Assembly: GCF_000732325.1 (NCBI RefSeq)
Contig: NZ_BBIW01000017.1
Coordinates: 32,610 to 96,609 of the forward strand
Length of the DNA stretch: 64,000 nucleotides
From: Paenibacillus sp. TCA20
GTDB taxonomy: Bacteria > Bacillota > Bacilli > Paenibacillales > Paenibacillaceae
Direction of reading: 5' to 3'
This document shows positions 8,283-16,526 of this stretch, one piece after another. Numbering within the stretch: position 1 is the first letter of the stretch; every line of letters begins with the position of its first letter. The notes under the pieces are model-generated. The model worked only from the letters and a program-made list of their open reading frames with translations. It was not told the origin of the DNA and did not search any database. The translations under genes and the position numbers were made by a program.

Positions 8283-8299
8283 GACTCTACAACAGAGTC
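8283..8299. promoter_or_regulatory. Inverted repeat between the PPOX and TrmB genes
   Basis: GACTCT-5-AGAGTC is a perfect 6-bp inverted repeat in the divergent promoter region, a possible regulator site. No partner is identified. Confidence 0.35.
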
Positions 8300-8345
8300 A
8301 CTTCAAACCCATTTCAAGTGCAGCAGAGAAGAACCTGAAAATATA

Positions 8346-8374
8346 TTGACAATACTCCATACCTTACCTATAGT
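8346..8374 (+). promoter_or_regulatory. Sigma-A promoter of the trmB-azlCD operon
   Basis: TTGACA, a 17-base spacer and TATAGT lie 47 bases upstream of the TrmB start. The boxes are near consensus. Confidence 0.8.
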
Positions 8375-8420
8375 GATTGGTACACTAACTACTATCACAT
8401 CAAAGGAGACAACTGACCTT

Positions 8421-9257
8421 ATGGACGAAGAAATCTATCGATCCCTTCAAAAATTGGGCTACTCCGCCTATGAATGCAAGGCATATATCGGTCTATTAAA
8501 GCATTCACCTATTACAGGCTACGAAATCAGTAAACGTACCGGTGTACCGAGATCAATGATTTATGAAGTGCTTGGAAAGCTGCTGGATAAAGGAGCTGTT
8601 CACACGGTACCCAGTGATCCAGTAACCTATGCTCCGCTGCCAGCGAGAGAACTCATCCATCGGACTCGCAGTGAATTTGAGCAATCCTTTCGGTATCTCG
8701 AAACGAAGCTCACCGCTCTGGAAGGAGAACGAGAGGTAGATGTCATCCATCGTATTCACAGTGATGCACATGTCATTGCCGAGATGAACTCGATGATCAA
8801 GCAGGCTGAAGAAGAACTGTGGTTCTCCATATGGGAGAACGAATTTTTATATATACAGGATGAAGCAATGATCAGGCAGGAGCAGAAGCTCCCTATTTAC
8901 GCCATCGTATTTGGTCCCGATCAGATGAAGCTCGGGTTTACAACTCATCATAATTACATGTCTCCTCAGGTGGCAGAAGAACGCATGGGCGGCAGACTAA
9001 CGATTATTGCCAGAGATAATAAGGAAGTGCTGATCGCTAATTTCTCACCGGGGTCAACCGCGTGGGCTATCAAGACAGAAGATCCTGCTCTCGTCCTGGT
9101 TGCCATGGAATACATACGCCACGATATTATGTTCTCCGAGCTTGTTAAGGAAGTCGGTTCCGATAAGGCAGAAGCATTATGGAGAGGACACAAGGATCTG
9201 TATCATGTTGTAACGGGCAAATGGGCAGGGAATCAAACGGAGGATTTGGAGAAATGA
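8421..9257 (+). CDS. TrmB-family transcriptional regulator
   Basis: This 278-residue protein has an N-terminal winged helix (LQKLGYSAYECKAYIGLL at about 7-24, then TGYEISKRTGVPRSMIYEVL). That is the TrmB signature. The C-terminal part (about 110-260) resembles the TrmB effector-binding region. TrmB proteins are best known as sugar-responsive regulators in archaea; bacterial members are less studied. The ATG at 8421 is preceded by AAAGGAG, and the longer in-frame extension overlaps the promoter. Its stop overlaps the azlC start by four bases, so it very likely controls the AzlCD exporter. Confidence 0.85.
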   Translation: MDEEIYRSLQKLGYSAYECKAYIGLLKHSPITGYEISKRTGVPRSMIYEVLGKLLDKGAVHTVPSDPVTYAPLPARELIHRTRSEFEQSFRYLETKLTALEGEREVDVIHRIHSDAHVIAEMNSMIKQAEEELWFSIWENEFLYIQDEAMIRQEQKLPIYAIVFGPDQMKLGFTTHHNYMSPQVAEERMGGRLTIIARDNKEVLIANFSPGSTAWAIKTEDPALVLVAMEYIRHDIMFSELVKEVGSDKAEALWRGHKDLYHVVTGKWAGNQTEDLEK

Positions 9258-9970
9258 GCATTCAAGCTAGAAGCAATATCCCCATGCCTAAAGATCAGAA
9301 TTCATTTCTGCAAGGCGTCAAAGATTGTGTTCCCACCCTGCTGGGTTATATGAGTATTGGCTTTGCCTTCGGAATTGTAGGCGTATCATCGGGGCTTAGT
9401 ATATTCGAGATTGCTCTTATGTCCATTCTTGTCTATGCCGGTTCTGCTCAGTTCATTATTTGTGCACTGCTCGTTGTGAACACGCCGGCTTCAGCCATTA
9501 TTTTAACTACTTTCATTGTAAATCTAAGACATTTTCTGCTTAGCCTGACGATCGCTCCCTATCTGACGAGATATTCGATCTCCAAAAATATCGGCTTCGG
9601 TGCACTCCTTACCGACGAAACGTTCGGGGTAGCAGCAAATCGTATTGCAGAACAGGGCTCTCTATCAGGAAAGTGGATGAATGGACTTAATCTGACGGCT
9701 TATTTATGCTGGATTGCAGCGTGTACCCTCGGGGGAATATCAGGACAATGGATCGCAAATCCGGAAGCTCTAGGACTCGACTTCGCTCTTGTTGCCATGT
9801 TTGCCGCTCTGCTTGTCCTTCAGCTCCATAGTACCGAGAGATCCAAGCTGAAGCATCGCCTATCCCTCGTTCTATATATGGTCATATGCATGATCGTGCT
9901 CTCTTATCTCGTACCGTCCCATGTGGCCGTATTACTCTCCACCATCCTTGTAGCAACGATTGGGTGGTGA
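9254..9970 (+). CDS. azlC: AzlC-family branched-chain amino acid exporter, large subunit
   Basis: This 238-residue membrane protein has several hydrophobic helices. GYMSIGFAFGIVGVSSGLS near residue 31 and YAGSAQFI near 60 are AzlC hallmarks. With AzlD it exports branched-chain amino acids or toxic analogues such as azaleucine. The start overlaps the TrmB stop (ATGA). A GGAGG site sits upstream within the trmB end. It is the second gene of a three-gene operon. Confidence 0.9.
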   Translation: MSIQARSNIPMPKDQNSFLQGVKDCVPTLLGYMSIGFAFGIVGVSSGLSIFEIALMSILVYAGSAQFIICALLVVNTPASAIILTTFIVNLRHFLLSLTIAPYLTRYSISKNIGFGALLTDETFGVAANRIAEQGSLSGKWMNGLNLTAYLCWIAACTLGGISGQWIANPEALGLDFALVAMFAALLVLQLHSTERSKLKHRLSLVLYMVICMIVLSYLVPSHVAVLLSTILVATIGW

Positions 9971-9977
9971 CTGAGCG

Positions 9978-10301
9978 ATGAATACTAGCATGACGATGAT
10001 TTGGCTGTTCGTGGGATGTGCACTTGTTACACTGCTTCCGCGGATCATACCTTTCATTTTTGTTCGAAGTGTCCGTATGCCAGATGTTGTACTGAAGTGG
10101 CTCTCGTATATTCCAATCTGTATTTTGTCTGCCCTCGTTGTTGAGAGCATGATAACAGAGACTAATGATCAGATTACAATCGATTGGAGCACCGTCATTG
10201 CTCTTGTTCCAACGCTTGTAGTTGCGGTATGGACCAAGAGCTTGTCTGCGACGGTCATTGTGGGCGTTATATGCATGGCCGTCTTAAGACTATTTTTCTA
10301 A
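9978..10301 (+). CDS. azlD: AzlD-family branched-chain amino acid exporter, small subunit
   Basis: This 107-residue protein has about four membrane helices. ALVTLLPRIIPFIFVRSVRMP near the N-terminus is the AzlD motif. It partners with AzlC, starting seven bases after the azlC stop. The length is normal for the family. Confidence 0.88.
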   Translation: MNTSMTMIWLFVGCALVTLLPRIIPFIFVRSVRMPDVVLKWLSYIPICILSALVVESMITETNDQITIDWSTVIALVPTLVVAVWTKSLSATVIVGVICMAVLRLFF

Positions 10302-10347
10302 GCGATTGAATCAATTTATAAATCATTAAAAAGGTAGTATGGAATTG

Positions 10348-10375
10348 TTGCGCTCATACGAGACAAGGGTACAAT
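10348..10375 (+). promoter_or_regulatory. Putative sigma-A promoter of yjbQ
   Basis: TTGCGC, a 16-base spacer and TACAAT lie 36 bases before the start of the YjbQ-family gene. Confidence 0.5.
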
Positions 10376-10411
10376 ATGTAAGTATAGATTAATGATTGCT
10401 GGAGGGATTAC

Positions 10412-10813
10412 ATGCTGCAAAAATTGACGCTGAAAACATTCAACAGAGATGAAATGCGGGATGTTACGGAGGAAGTGAAAGCCGCTGTTGCGAAGAGTGG
10501 TATCACTGACGGGATTGCAATTATTTATAGTCCTCATACTACCGCAGGAATTACCATTAATGAAAATGCTGACCCCGATGTCAAGCACGATGTGCTGCTC
10601 CGACTTGATGAAGTATACCCATGGAATCATCCCAAGTACTTGCATGCCGAAGGAAACACGGCTTCTCACTTGAAGGCAATAACGACGGGAACCTCGCAGA
10701 CGGTCATTGTTCAGAATGGCAGATTGGTTCTAGGCCGCTGGCAAGGTATTTACTTCTGTGAATTTGACGGTCCCCGAGATCGGGAATACTATGTGAAGAC
10801 GATGGAAGGCTGA
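10412..10813 (+). CDS. YjbQ/UPF0047-family protein
   Basis: This 133-residue protein belongs to the conserved YjbQ family. It shows SPHTTAGITINENADPDV (about 38-56), H-rich metal-binding positions, and GRLVLGRWQGIYFCEFDGPR near the C-terminus. Family members show weak thiamine-phosphate synthase activity in some assays, and the physiological role is unclear. A GGAGG site precedes the ATG at 10412. It is monocistronic with its own promoter and terminator. Confidence 0.88.
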   Translation: MLQKLTLKTFNRDEMRDVTEEVKAAVAKSGITDGIAIIYSPHTTAGITINENADPDVKHDVLLRLDEVYPWNHPKYLHAEGNTASHLKAITTGTSQTVIVQNGRLVLGRWQGIYFCEFDGPRDREYYVKTMEG

Positions 10814-10824
10814 CTTCCAGACAC

Positions 10825-10865
10825 AAAAACCGGCTTAGGAATAGGACATTCCAAGCCGGTTTTTG
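10825..10865. terminator. Bidirectional terminator between convergent genes
   Basis: AAAAACCGGCTT...AAGCCGGTTTTT with an inner GGAAT/ATTCC pairing serves yjbQ (+) and the beta-rich paralogue (-). Confidence 0.9.
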
Positions 10866-10925
10866 TTTATTACAGTACATCTAATCCATCTGTTCTGAAA
10901 TGCACTGTCCTACTTCTGTTGTTTA

Positions 10926-11348
10926 TTAATCCGAGTACAGCTGCCCATTGAACGTTTCCGGACCTACCCGAATCGTCCCAAGCAAGTTGGCAGCCACAAA
11001 GGCAGAATACGTAAGCTGCGGCTCAATTGGCGGGTTAAAATCCGTAGCCGTGAAATTAATAATTTGCGGAGCAAGCAAGCTTAAATCAAAGGTTGATGTG
11101 GCTGAATATACGACAGGATCGGTTGATAGAGTTCCTCTGACCACCGTTATTGTAACCCCAGCAAGCGCGAGTGGGAGCTGTAATCCAATGGTTCCACTGA
11201 ATACCACACGCGGGTTCGTGCCGACACCTGCTGTCTGTAAGCCAATCTGTCCAAACAGCTGGGGCGTCCCGATGACTAGAATCGGTATAGCAATCGAGTT
11301 GGATGTGCTCGCATTTTGAGAAGTTCTTGAATCGATGAACTGAGCCAT
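10926..11348 (-). CDS. Small beta-rich protein, paralogue of the 394-822 product
   Basis: This 140-residue protein is colinear with the 142-residue paralogue and clearly more than half identical by eye. It begins MAQFIDSRTSQNAS and shares the TPQLFGQIGLQTAGVGTNPR block, STDPxVYSATSTFDLS and NLLGxxRVGPExF. It has no Cys, signal peptide or transmembrane helix. AGGAGG lies before the ATG. It is monocistronic with the same arrangement as the paralogue. A CATAGGATA element upstream resembles a sigma-K -10 box. A spore-surface role is inferred, not shown. Confidence 0.7.
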   Translation of the reverse strand: MAQFIDSRTSQNASTSNSIAIPILVIGTPQLFGQIGLQTAGVGTNPRVVFSGTIGLQLPLALAGVTITVVRGTLSTDPVVYSATSTFDLSLLAPQIINFTATDFNPPIEPQLTYSAFVAANLLGTIRVGPETFNGQLYSD

Positions 11349-11380
11349 TTCTCACTACCTCCTGACAAGAATCGTTAACA

Positions 11381-11389
11381 TATCCTATG
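11381..11389 (-). promoter_or_regulatory. Sigma-K-like -10 element
   Basis: Minus-strand CATAGGATA (CATAnnnTA) lies 33 bases upstream of the start. A matching -35 at the usual distance is not clear. Confidence 0.3.
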
Positions 11390-11542
11390 TCAGCAGTTCA
11401 TCATTCAGTACATTTTCCCTAGTAGTCCGGGCACATTTCATTATATATCAGGAATCTATTACGGCGAGATTGGATCCCACTTCTTCTATAAGCATGTCCT
11501 TTATTTTAACGCTTGGTTGATGTATATGTTGCCTTCTGCCAC

Positions 11543-11583
11543 AAAAAAACAAGCCTGGAAGGCAAACTGCCTTCCAGGCTTGC
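11543..11583 (-). terminator. Terminator of the MarR gene at 11604
   Basis: The hairpin AAGCCTGGAAGGCA / TGCCTTCCAGGCTT is followed by a run of seven T on the minus strand. Confidence 0.9.
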
Positions 11584-11603
11584 ATCTCGTTACTGCATCA
11601 TTA

Positions 11604-12041
11604 TTAACGATCCTGCTTAACACGAAGTAGAGATTCGAGCAACCCTTTTAGATCCGTATCCGGTAAGGCCTTGATTAGTACTTCATTAAAGGTATGAAAC
11701 GCTCGGTTCACTTTCTCCTGGCCGATATCTGTAAGTGAAGTGTACACACTTCTCCGGTCTTCCTCACATGCTGATCTTCTCAGGGCACCGCATCCTTTGG
11801 CCTCAAAGCGGGCCACAAATCTAGACATGGCGCTCTGGCTAAGTCCTACCATCGACTCCAGCTGCTGCAGCTTCAGTCTTTTTTGCGGAGCTTGAGATAA
11901 GAAGTACAACATATAAAATTCATTTAATGACAGATCATGTTTAGCCTGCAATGACTGATCAAGCAGACTCTCTATATTCATTTGGATGTGAGTCAGTGAT
12001 AACCAGCTCGTTATAAGGTCATGCTCTTGATTCATGTCCAT
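11604..12041 (-). CDS. MarR-family transcriptional regulator
   Basis: This 145-residue winged-helix protein has LKLQQLESMVGLSQSAMSRF (about 57-76, recognition helix) and a CEEDRRSVYTSLTDIG wing (about 92-107), as in MarR proteins. Cys at about 84 and 92 could allow redox or metal sensing, but this is not tested. The ATG at 12041 has GAGGGG nine bases upstream. The namA gene lies just upstream on the same strand (126-base gap), so regulation of NamA is plausible. Confidence 0.85.
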   Translation of the reverse strand: MDMNQEHDLITSWLSLTHIQMNIESLLDQSLQAKHDLSLNEFYMLYFLSQAPQKRLKLQQLESMVGLSQSAMSRFVARFEAKGCGALRRSACEEDRRSVYTSLTDIGQEKVNRAFHTFNEVLIKALPDTDLKGLLESLLRVKQDR

Positions 12042-12167
12042 AAGTAATTCCCCTCGGCTTCATAAGATGAATCTCTAACAATAATGCTACTACTTATCAT
12101 CTTATTATAACAAACAACTTCAGATTACAGAAGTTCGATTCATCCTGATAAAAGCCAGAGAGAGAGT

Positions 12168-13199
12168 TTAGCCTAACCGGAATCCGCCTGCGTATTGTCT
12201 TGGGACATCTGTTTGTTTACGCAGAGATTCGGCAGCAGTTAAAGGCCAGTACGGATTCTTAAGCATCCCTCTGCCTACAGCAACCAGATCAGCATCCTCA
12301 TTACCGATCACGGAATTGGCTAATGCCGGCTCATCCAGTCTACCAACAGCAATGACTGGAACATTCAAGCCCTGCTTAATTGCTCTGGCAAGCGGCACCT
12401 GATAAGCCGTATGAGTGCCTGGTCGTCCATCCGCACCAATAGGACCTTCTCCTCCAGAGCTTACATGGAACATGTCAACGCCTGCTTCTTTGTAGGCCTT
12501 GCTGAATTCAAGACTCTCCTTAATGCCATATCCGCCCTTCACATATTCTTTAGCGGAGATCCGCATGATGAGCGGCATATCCTCCGGCATTTCACTCTTC
12601 ACCGCACGGATAATCTCCACACCGAATTTCGTCAGATCCTGACCATATTCATCCGTTCTTCTGTTCGTGAGCGGGGAATGGAATTGATGGATCAGGTAGC
12701 CGTGTGCACCGTGAAGCTCGATAACATCCACACCTGCCTGTACGGCACGGCGAACAGCAAGTCTGAATTTCTCCACCATCCCCTTCACTTCCTCAGTAGA
12801 AAGCTCACGCGGGGTCTTGGATTGTTCGTCAAAAGCAATAGGTGAAGGAGCAACCGGCACCTCTGCATCCTCTGCTTTACGACCCGCATGGGCGATCTGA
12901 ATACCTACCTTTGCTCCGTATTTGTGTGCATCCTCTACAATACGAGCCAATGGCGCTACCTGTTCATCTGACCACAGACCGAGGTCATAGTCACTAATTC
13001 TTCCGTCGGGCTCTACATCGGTCATCTCAATGATGATCAGTCCGGTTCCGCCAATAGCTCGACTGACATAGTGTGTGTGATGCCAATCATTCACTACGCC
13101 ATCTTTTTTGGTAACTGAATATTGACACATCGGAGGCAGGACAATTCTGTTCTTAAGCTCAAGCCCTTTAAGTTTATACTCGCTGAACATATCGATCAT
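12168..13199 (-). CDS. namA: NADPH dehydrogenase NamA (YqjM-type old yellow enzyme)
   Basis: This 343-residue FMN-dependent ene-reductase is a TIM barrel. It carries PPMCQYS (C25, Y27: the redox-tuning Cys and active-site Tyr of the YqjM class) and HGAHGYLIHQF (about 163-173, substrate-binding His pair and Tyr). The C-terminal end supplies the Arg (PRQYAGGFRLG) that reaches the neighbouring subunit in YqjM. It reduces alpha,beta-unsaturated carbonyls and nitro compounds with NADPH. Length matches the family. The MarR gene downstream may sense its substrates. Confidence 0.92.
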   Translation of the reverse strand: MIDMFSEYKLKGLELKNRIVLPPMCQYSVTKKDGVVNDWHHTHYVSRAIGGTGLIIIEMTDVEPDGRISDYDLGLWSDEQVAPLARIVEDAHKYGAKVGIQIAHAGRKAEDAEVPVAPSPIAFDEQSKTPRELSTEEVKGMVEKFRLAVRRAVQAGVDVIELHGAHGYLIHQFHSPLTNRRTDEYGQDLTKFGVEIIRAVKSEMPEDMPLIMRISAKEYVKGGYGIKESLEFSKAYKEAGVDMFHVSSGGEGPIGADGRPGTHTAYQVPLARAIKQGLNVPVIAVGRLDEPALANSVIGNEDADLVAVGRGMLKNPYWPLTAAESLRKQTDVPRQYAGGFRLG

Positions 13200-13509
13200 T
13201 TAACGTATCTCTCCTTTGAATATATAGGATTTAAGTTAGAAGCTTTACCAGCTGAATTCGATGACTATGATGCATGTGCATGCATGTATATTAACGGATT
13301 CGAATAGCTGTGTCAATGATAGGCCGTTCAAAATGCTTGAATTATGGCTGGGTATCACTCGAGGCCTCATTACATAGGTTGCTACATCTTCATGCTCATC
13401 ATACGTGCAGACTACTGATGATCGAGATATTTAAAGTCCCTCTCCGCACAAATGAAGGCCGGGAAGGACTTTATCATGAATCTTATATAACTGAACAGCC
13501 AGACCAAGA
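13200..13509. other. Non-coding gap between glnS and namA
   Basis: About 310 bases without a convincing gene. It should hold the namA promoter. The only structure seen is an inverted repeat ATGCAT-GTGC-ATGCAT at 13270-13285, about 70 bases upstream of the namA start, a possible operator. No clear terminator for glnS is evident. Confidence 0.5.
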
Positions 13510-15192
13510 TCACTCCCGATTTTTCTTCCAACCATCCTTCAAAGCAACAATTCGATTAAAAACGATGCCCGCTGATTCAGGAGATTTGGGATCTACACTG
13601 AAATAGCCGTGCCGTATAAATTGATACGTCTCATCTTGAGCTGCCGAATTGATCATCGGTTCAATCCATGCATTCATAACTGCCATCGAGTGAGGATTAA
13701 CCAGCTCTTCCCAATGATTATCAGATTCAGCAATAACCGCGTCCTCTTTAAGCAAATGGTCGAACAATCGGACTTGTGCCTTCTCCGCATGGGATGCAGA
13801 TACCCAGTGTATGGTCGATTTTACTTTTCTGCCATTATAGCCGGTTCCGCTCTTGGTCTCTGGGTCATACGTACAATGAAGCTCTATCATTTCCCCGGTG
13901 TCCATATCCTTTATGACAGACTCACATCGAATATAATATGCTCCTTTTAAACGAACTTCTTGTCCGGGAGATAATCTAAAATATCCTTTCATCGGATGCT
14001 CCATAAAATCTTCTCTCTCAATAAACACTTCTCGTGAAAATGGAACCTCCCGCTCACCTAATTGCTCATTCGTTTCATTGTTTTTGATTGGAAGCATCTC
14101 TACCTCCCCTTCAGGATAATTCGTGATGACCACTTTCAGGGGATCTAGCACAGCCATGACACTGATCGCTCTGCCCTTCAGATCCTGACGAATAAAATGA
14201 TCCAGCATAGCCGATTCTACAGTGCTGTTCTGACGAAGCATGCCCACCTCGGTCATAAACCGAAAAATACTCCCCGGAGACACACCTCTTCTGCGATAAG
14301 CCATCAGAGTTGGAAGCCTTGGATCATCCCAGCCATCAACGAATCCACCTTCAACCAGCTCTCTCAAATACCGTTTGCTCGTCACTTGACCCGTAAGATT
14401 CAATCGTCCGAATTCTCTTTGCTTTGGAGGCTCCGGTATTTCCAGCTCCTCCAGCACCCACTCATACAACGGGCGATGCTCCTTGAACTCTGCCGAGCAC
14501 AGCGAATGGGTAATCCCTTCGATGGCATCTTGTATCGGATGGGCAAAATCATACGTTGGGTAAATACACCATGCCGTCCCTGTACGGTAATGCGGAGCAT
14601 GAATGATCCGATATAATACTGGATCTCTAAGTGTGATATTGGGTGAGGACATATCTATCTTCGCACGCAGCACCTTGGCTCCACTCTCAAATTCCCCTTT
14701 CCTCATTTGCTCAAACAAATTTTTGTTCTCTTCTACTGAGCGCTCCCGATACGGACTATTCTTGCCGGGCTCTGTAAGTGTGCCCCTGTGTTCTGTTAGT
14801 TGTTCTGGATTTAGATCACATACATATGCCTTTCCTTTACTGATCAAAGTAACCGCTGCCTCATAGATTCGCTCAGAATAATCCGAGCCATAATACGCCT
14901 TAGGTGAGAGACCAAGCCAGCGGAGATCCTCCTCTATCGCTTGAACATATTTCAGATCTTCCTTGAGCGGGTTCGTATCGTCAAAACGAAGATTAAATAC
15001 ACCGTCAAAATGCTTCGCAATCGACGAATTGACATGAATCGCATATGCGCTTCCAATATGCAGGTACCCATTTGGCTCTGGAGGAAACCGCGTATTGATT
15101 GATCTGTTATAGACCCCGTCCTCCACATCTTGCTGAATCAGACTGGTTAAAAAATCACTTGTAGCTTCCTTTTTGTGCTCTGCTTCTTTCAT
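13510..15192 (-). CDS. glnS: Glutaminyl-tRNA synthetase
   Basis: This class I aminoacyl-tRNA synthetase has 560 residues from the ATG at 15192. FPPEPNGYLHIGSAYAI (about 36-52) contains the HIGH-like signature, and VTSKRYL (about 280) is the KMSKS-like loop. The C-terminal half is the bacterial GlnRS beta-barrel anticodon-binding domain. It charges tRNA-Gln directly. Many Firmicutes use GatCAB instead, so a GlnRS is a lineage feature. The start is chosen for GGAGGAGG upstream; the frame extends ten codons further with no such site. A T-box leader precedes it. Confidence 0.93.
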   Translation of the reverse strand: MKEAEHKKEATSDFLTSLIQQDVEDGVYNRSINTRFPPEPNGYLHIGSAYAIHVNSSIAKHFDGVFNLRFDDTNPLKEDLKYVQAIEEDLRWLGLSPKAYYGSDYSERIYEAAVTLISKGKAYVCDLNPEQLTEHRGTLTEPGKNSPYRERSVEENKNLFEQMRKGEFESGAKVLRAKIDMSSPNITLRDPVLYRIIHAPHYRTGTAWCIYPTYDFAHPIQDAIEGITHSLCSAEFKEHRPLYEWVLEELEIPEPPKQREFGRLNLTGQVTSKRYLRELVEGGFVDGWDDPRLPTLMAYRRRGVSPGSIFRFMTEVGMLRQNSTVESAMLDHFIRQDLKGRAISVMAVLDPLKVVITNYPEGEVEMLPIKNNETNEQLGEREVPFSREVFIEREDFMEHPMKGYFRLSPGQEVRLKGAYYIRCESVIKDMDTGEMIELHCTYDPETKSGTGYNGRKVKSTIHWVSASHAEKAQVRLFDHLLKEDAVIAESDNHWEELVNPHSMAVMNAWIEPMINSAAQDETYQFIRHGYFSVDPKSPESAGIVFNRIVALKDGWKKNRE

Positions 15193-15247
15193 TGTACATT
15201 GCCTCCTCCGGATTGAAACCATTTCGTAACTTCATCAACAGGTGAAT

Positions 15248-15547
15248 AAAACAAAAAAATCCCGCCTCCAAGACATCTGTCTTGGGGACGAGATTTGATC
15301 AACCGTGCTGCCACCCCTGCTTCATGAATACATCACTGTATCCACCTCTTCAAGTACGGCATAATGCCCTGGCAATATACTTATACTCTAGCTCTATAAC
15401 AGGAGCTCCTGTCACACCATCGCCTTAAATCCCAGGTTCCGATGCGCTGCTCAGAGGCTTGATTCAACGGCAGACTTCCTGCTCCTTCTCAGCTTCCGGA
15501 GCTCTCTGATGAGGAATTCTGTTCATTTACTCTTCTCTTCATCGCGT
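15248..15547 (-). ncRNA. T-box riboswitch of glnS (Gln specifier)
   Basis: Reading the minus strand, the leader has a Stem I region closed by CGATG/CATCG with an AGAGAGC loop motif. The specifier loop ATCAAGC gives CAA (Gln). The T-box core GGGTGGCAGCACGG is at 15303-15316. A terminator hairpin with a T-run lies at 15251-15296. Uncharged tRNA-Gln should pair with CAA and the core bulge to favour antitermination and raise glnS expression when Gln-tRNA is low. The specifier assignment agrees with the downstream gene. Confidence 0.9.
15251..15296 (-). terminator. Conditional terminator within the T-box leader
   Basis: AATCTCGTCCCCAAGACA / TGTCTTGGAGGCGGGATT is followed by TTTTTTTG. It competes with the antiterminator that uses the T-box core. 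Confidence 0.85.
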
Positions 15548-15580
15548 TTATTCATCCATTAATTTTTATAATAATAGCAC

Positions 15581-16417
15581 TTAGAATGCCGAATGTAAAC
15601 CAGATCCATACGTATCTAGTTCCTTTTCCTTCTGACATACATAGATTAGTTCCGGTTTGCTGTCCACAGGCGGGTTCTCTTCCCAGTCACCATAGAGCTC
15701 AATCACTCGAAATCCGTGTCGGGCGAGCAGCCGCTCCATTTCCATCGGATACGTATATCGCAGCTGGATCGTCGTTCTAAGCTCGTTCTCAATCGTTAGA
15801 TCATCCTGTTTCGTTTTTCGAACAATAATATAATTCTGTACTTGAGTCAGTGCATCGTAATGACTAGTCGTAAATACATCCACTTGTTTTCCGTCATCCG
15901 TTACATAGGTTCTCCAGTACTCTTCCTCAGCAGGCTGCAGCAGCTCTTCCGCACTCGGAAACCGGGTATTGAATAGGAATACACCGCCTGACTTCAAATG
16001 AGCAGCTACAGACCGCAGCAGCTTATCCTGTGCTTCGTTCGTCAGAAAATGCTGAAAGGCATTGCCCACCATATAAATCATCGAGCTCTTCATATCCAGT
16101 TCCAGCTCTTCACAATTCTGCAGTTCAAACCGGATATCCGTGTGCTCTTCCTCTGCTTTGAGCTTCGCTCTCTCCAGCATCCCTTCGTGTACATCCACAC
16201 CAATAACGGAATAACCTTTATCAGCGAGAGGAATAGCCGTACGTCCTGTGCCACAGGCCAGATCAATAAGAGTGCCTCCCATTAAAGATGCCCATTTCTC
16301 AATCAATGCAAAATCACCATCAAATTCGTCATTTTCCATGTCATACATGATTGGATCACTATACTCTTCCAAATTCGGTGAATGCTTATGAATACTTAAG
16401 CCCTTCTTCATGTCCAT
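15581..16417 (-). CDS. Class I SAM-dependent methyltransferase
   Basis: This 278-residue protein has the SAM-binding motif I (TLIDLACGTGRTAIPLA, about 48-64), acidic motif II (VIGVDVHEGML, about 71) and a motif III region (MVGNAFQHFL). The C-terminal third has beta strands (TIQLRYTYPMEMERLL, FRVIELYGDW) typical of small-molecule methyltransferases. A GAGG site precedes the ATG. It ends 34 bases before the start of the glnS T-box leader on the same strand. The substrate is unknown. Confidence 0.82.
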   Translation of the reverse strand: MDMKKGLSIHKHSPNLEEYSDPIMYDMENDEFDGDFALIEKWASLMGGTLIDLACGTGRTAIPLADKGYSVIGVDVHEGMLERAKLKAEEEHTDIRFELQNCEELELDMKSSMIYMVGNAFQHFLTNEAQDKLLRSVAAHLKSGGVFLFNTRFPSAEELLQPAEEEYWRTYVTDDGKQVDVFTTSHYDALTQVQNYIIVRKTKQDDLTIENELRTTIQLRYTYPMEMERLLARHGFRVIELYGDWEENPPVDSKPELIYVCQKEKELDTYGSGLHSAF

Positions 16418-16526
16418 ATTCAGCTTCCTCTTTTTAACCCATTTTTAATATTGGAATGAATTGCAAAATACTGACATTAAGAATAACGTTTTTTGATGGT
16501 GATTTCAAATGTACTCCTATCGAGCT

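Noticed and set aside
13270..13285. ATGCAT repeats considered as a simple-sequence repeat or origin element
   Set aside because: Only one inverted copy, no DnaA boxes; listed only as a weak possible operator.
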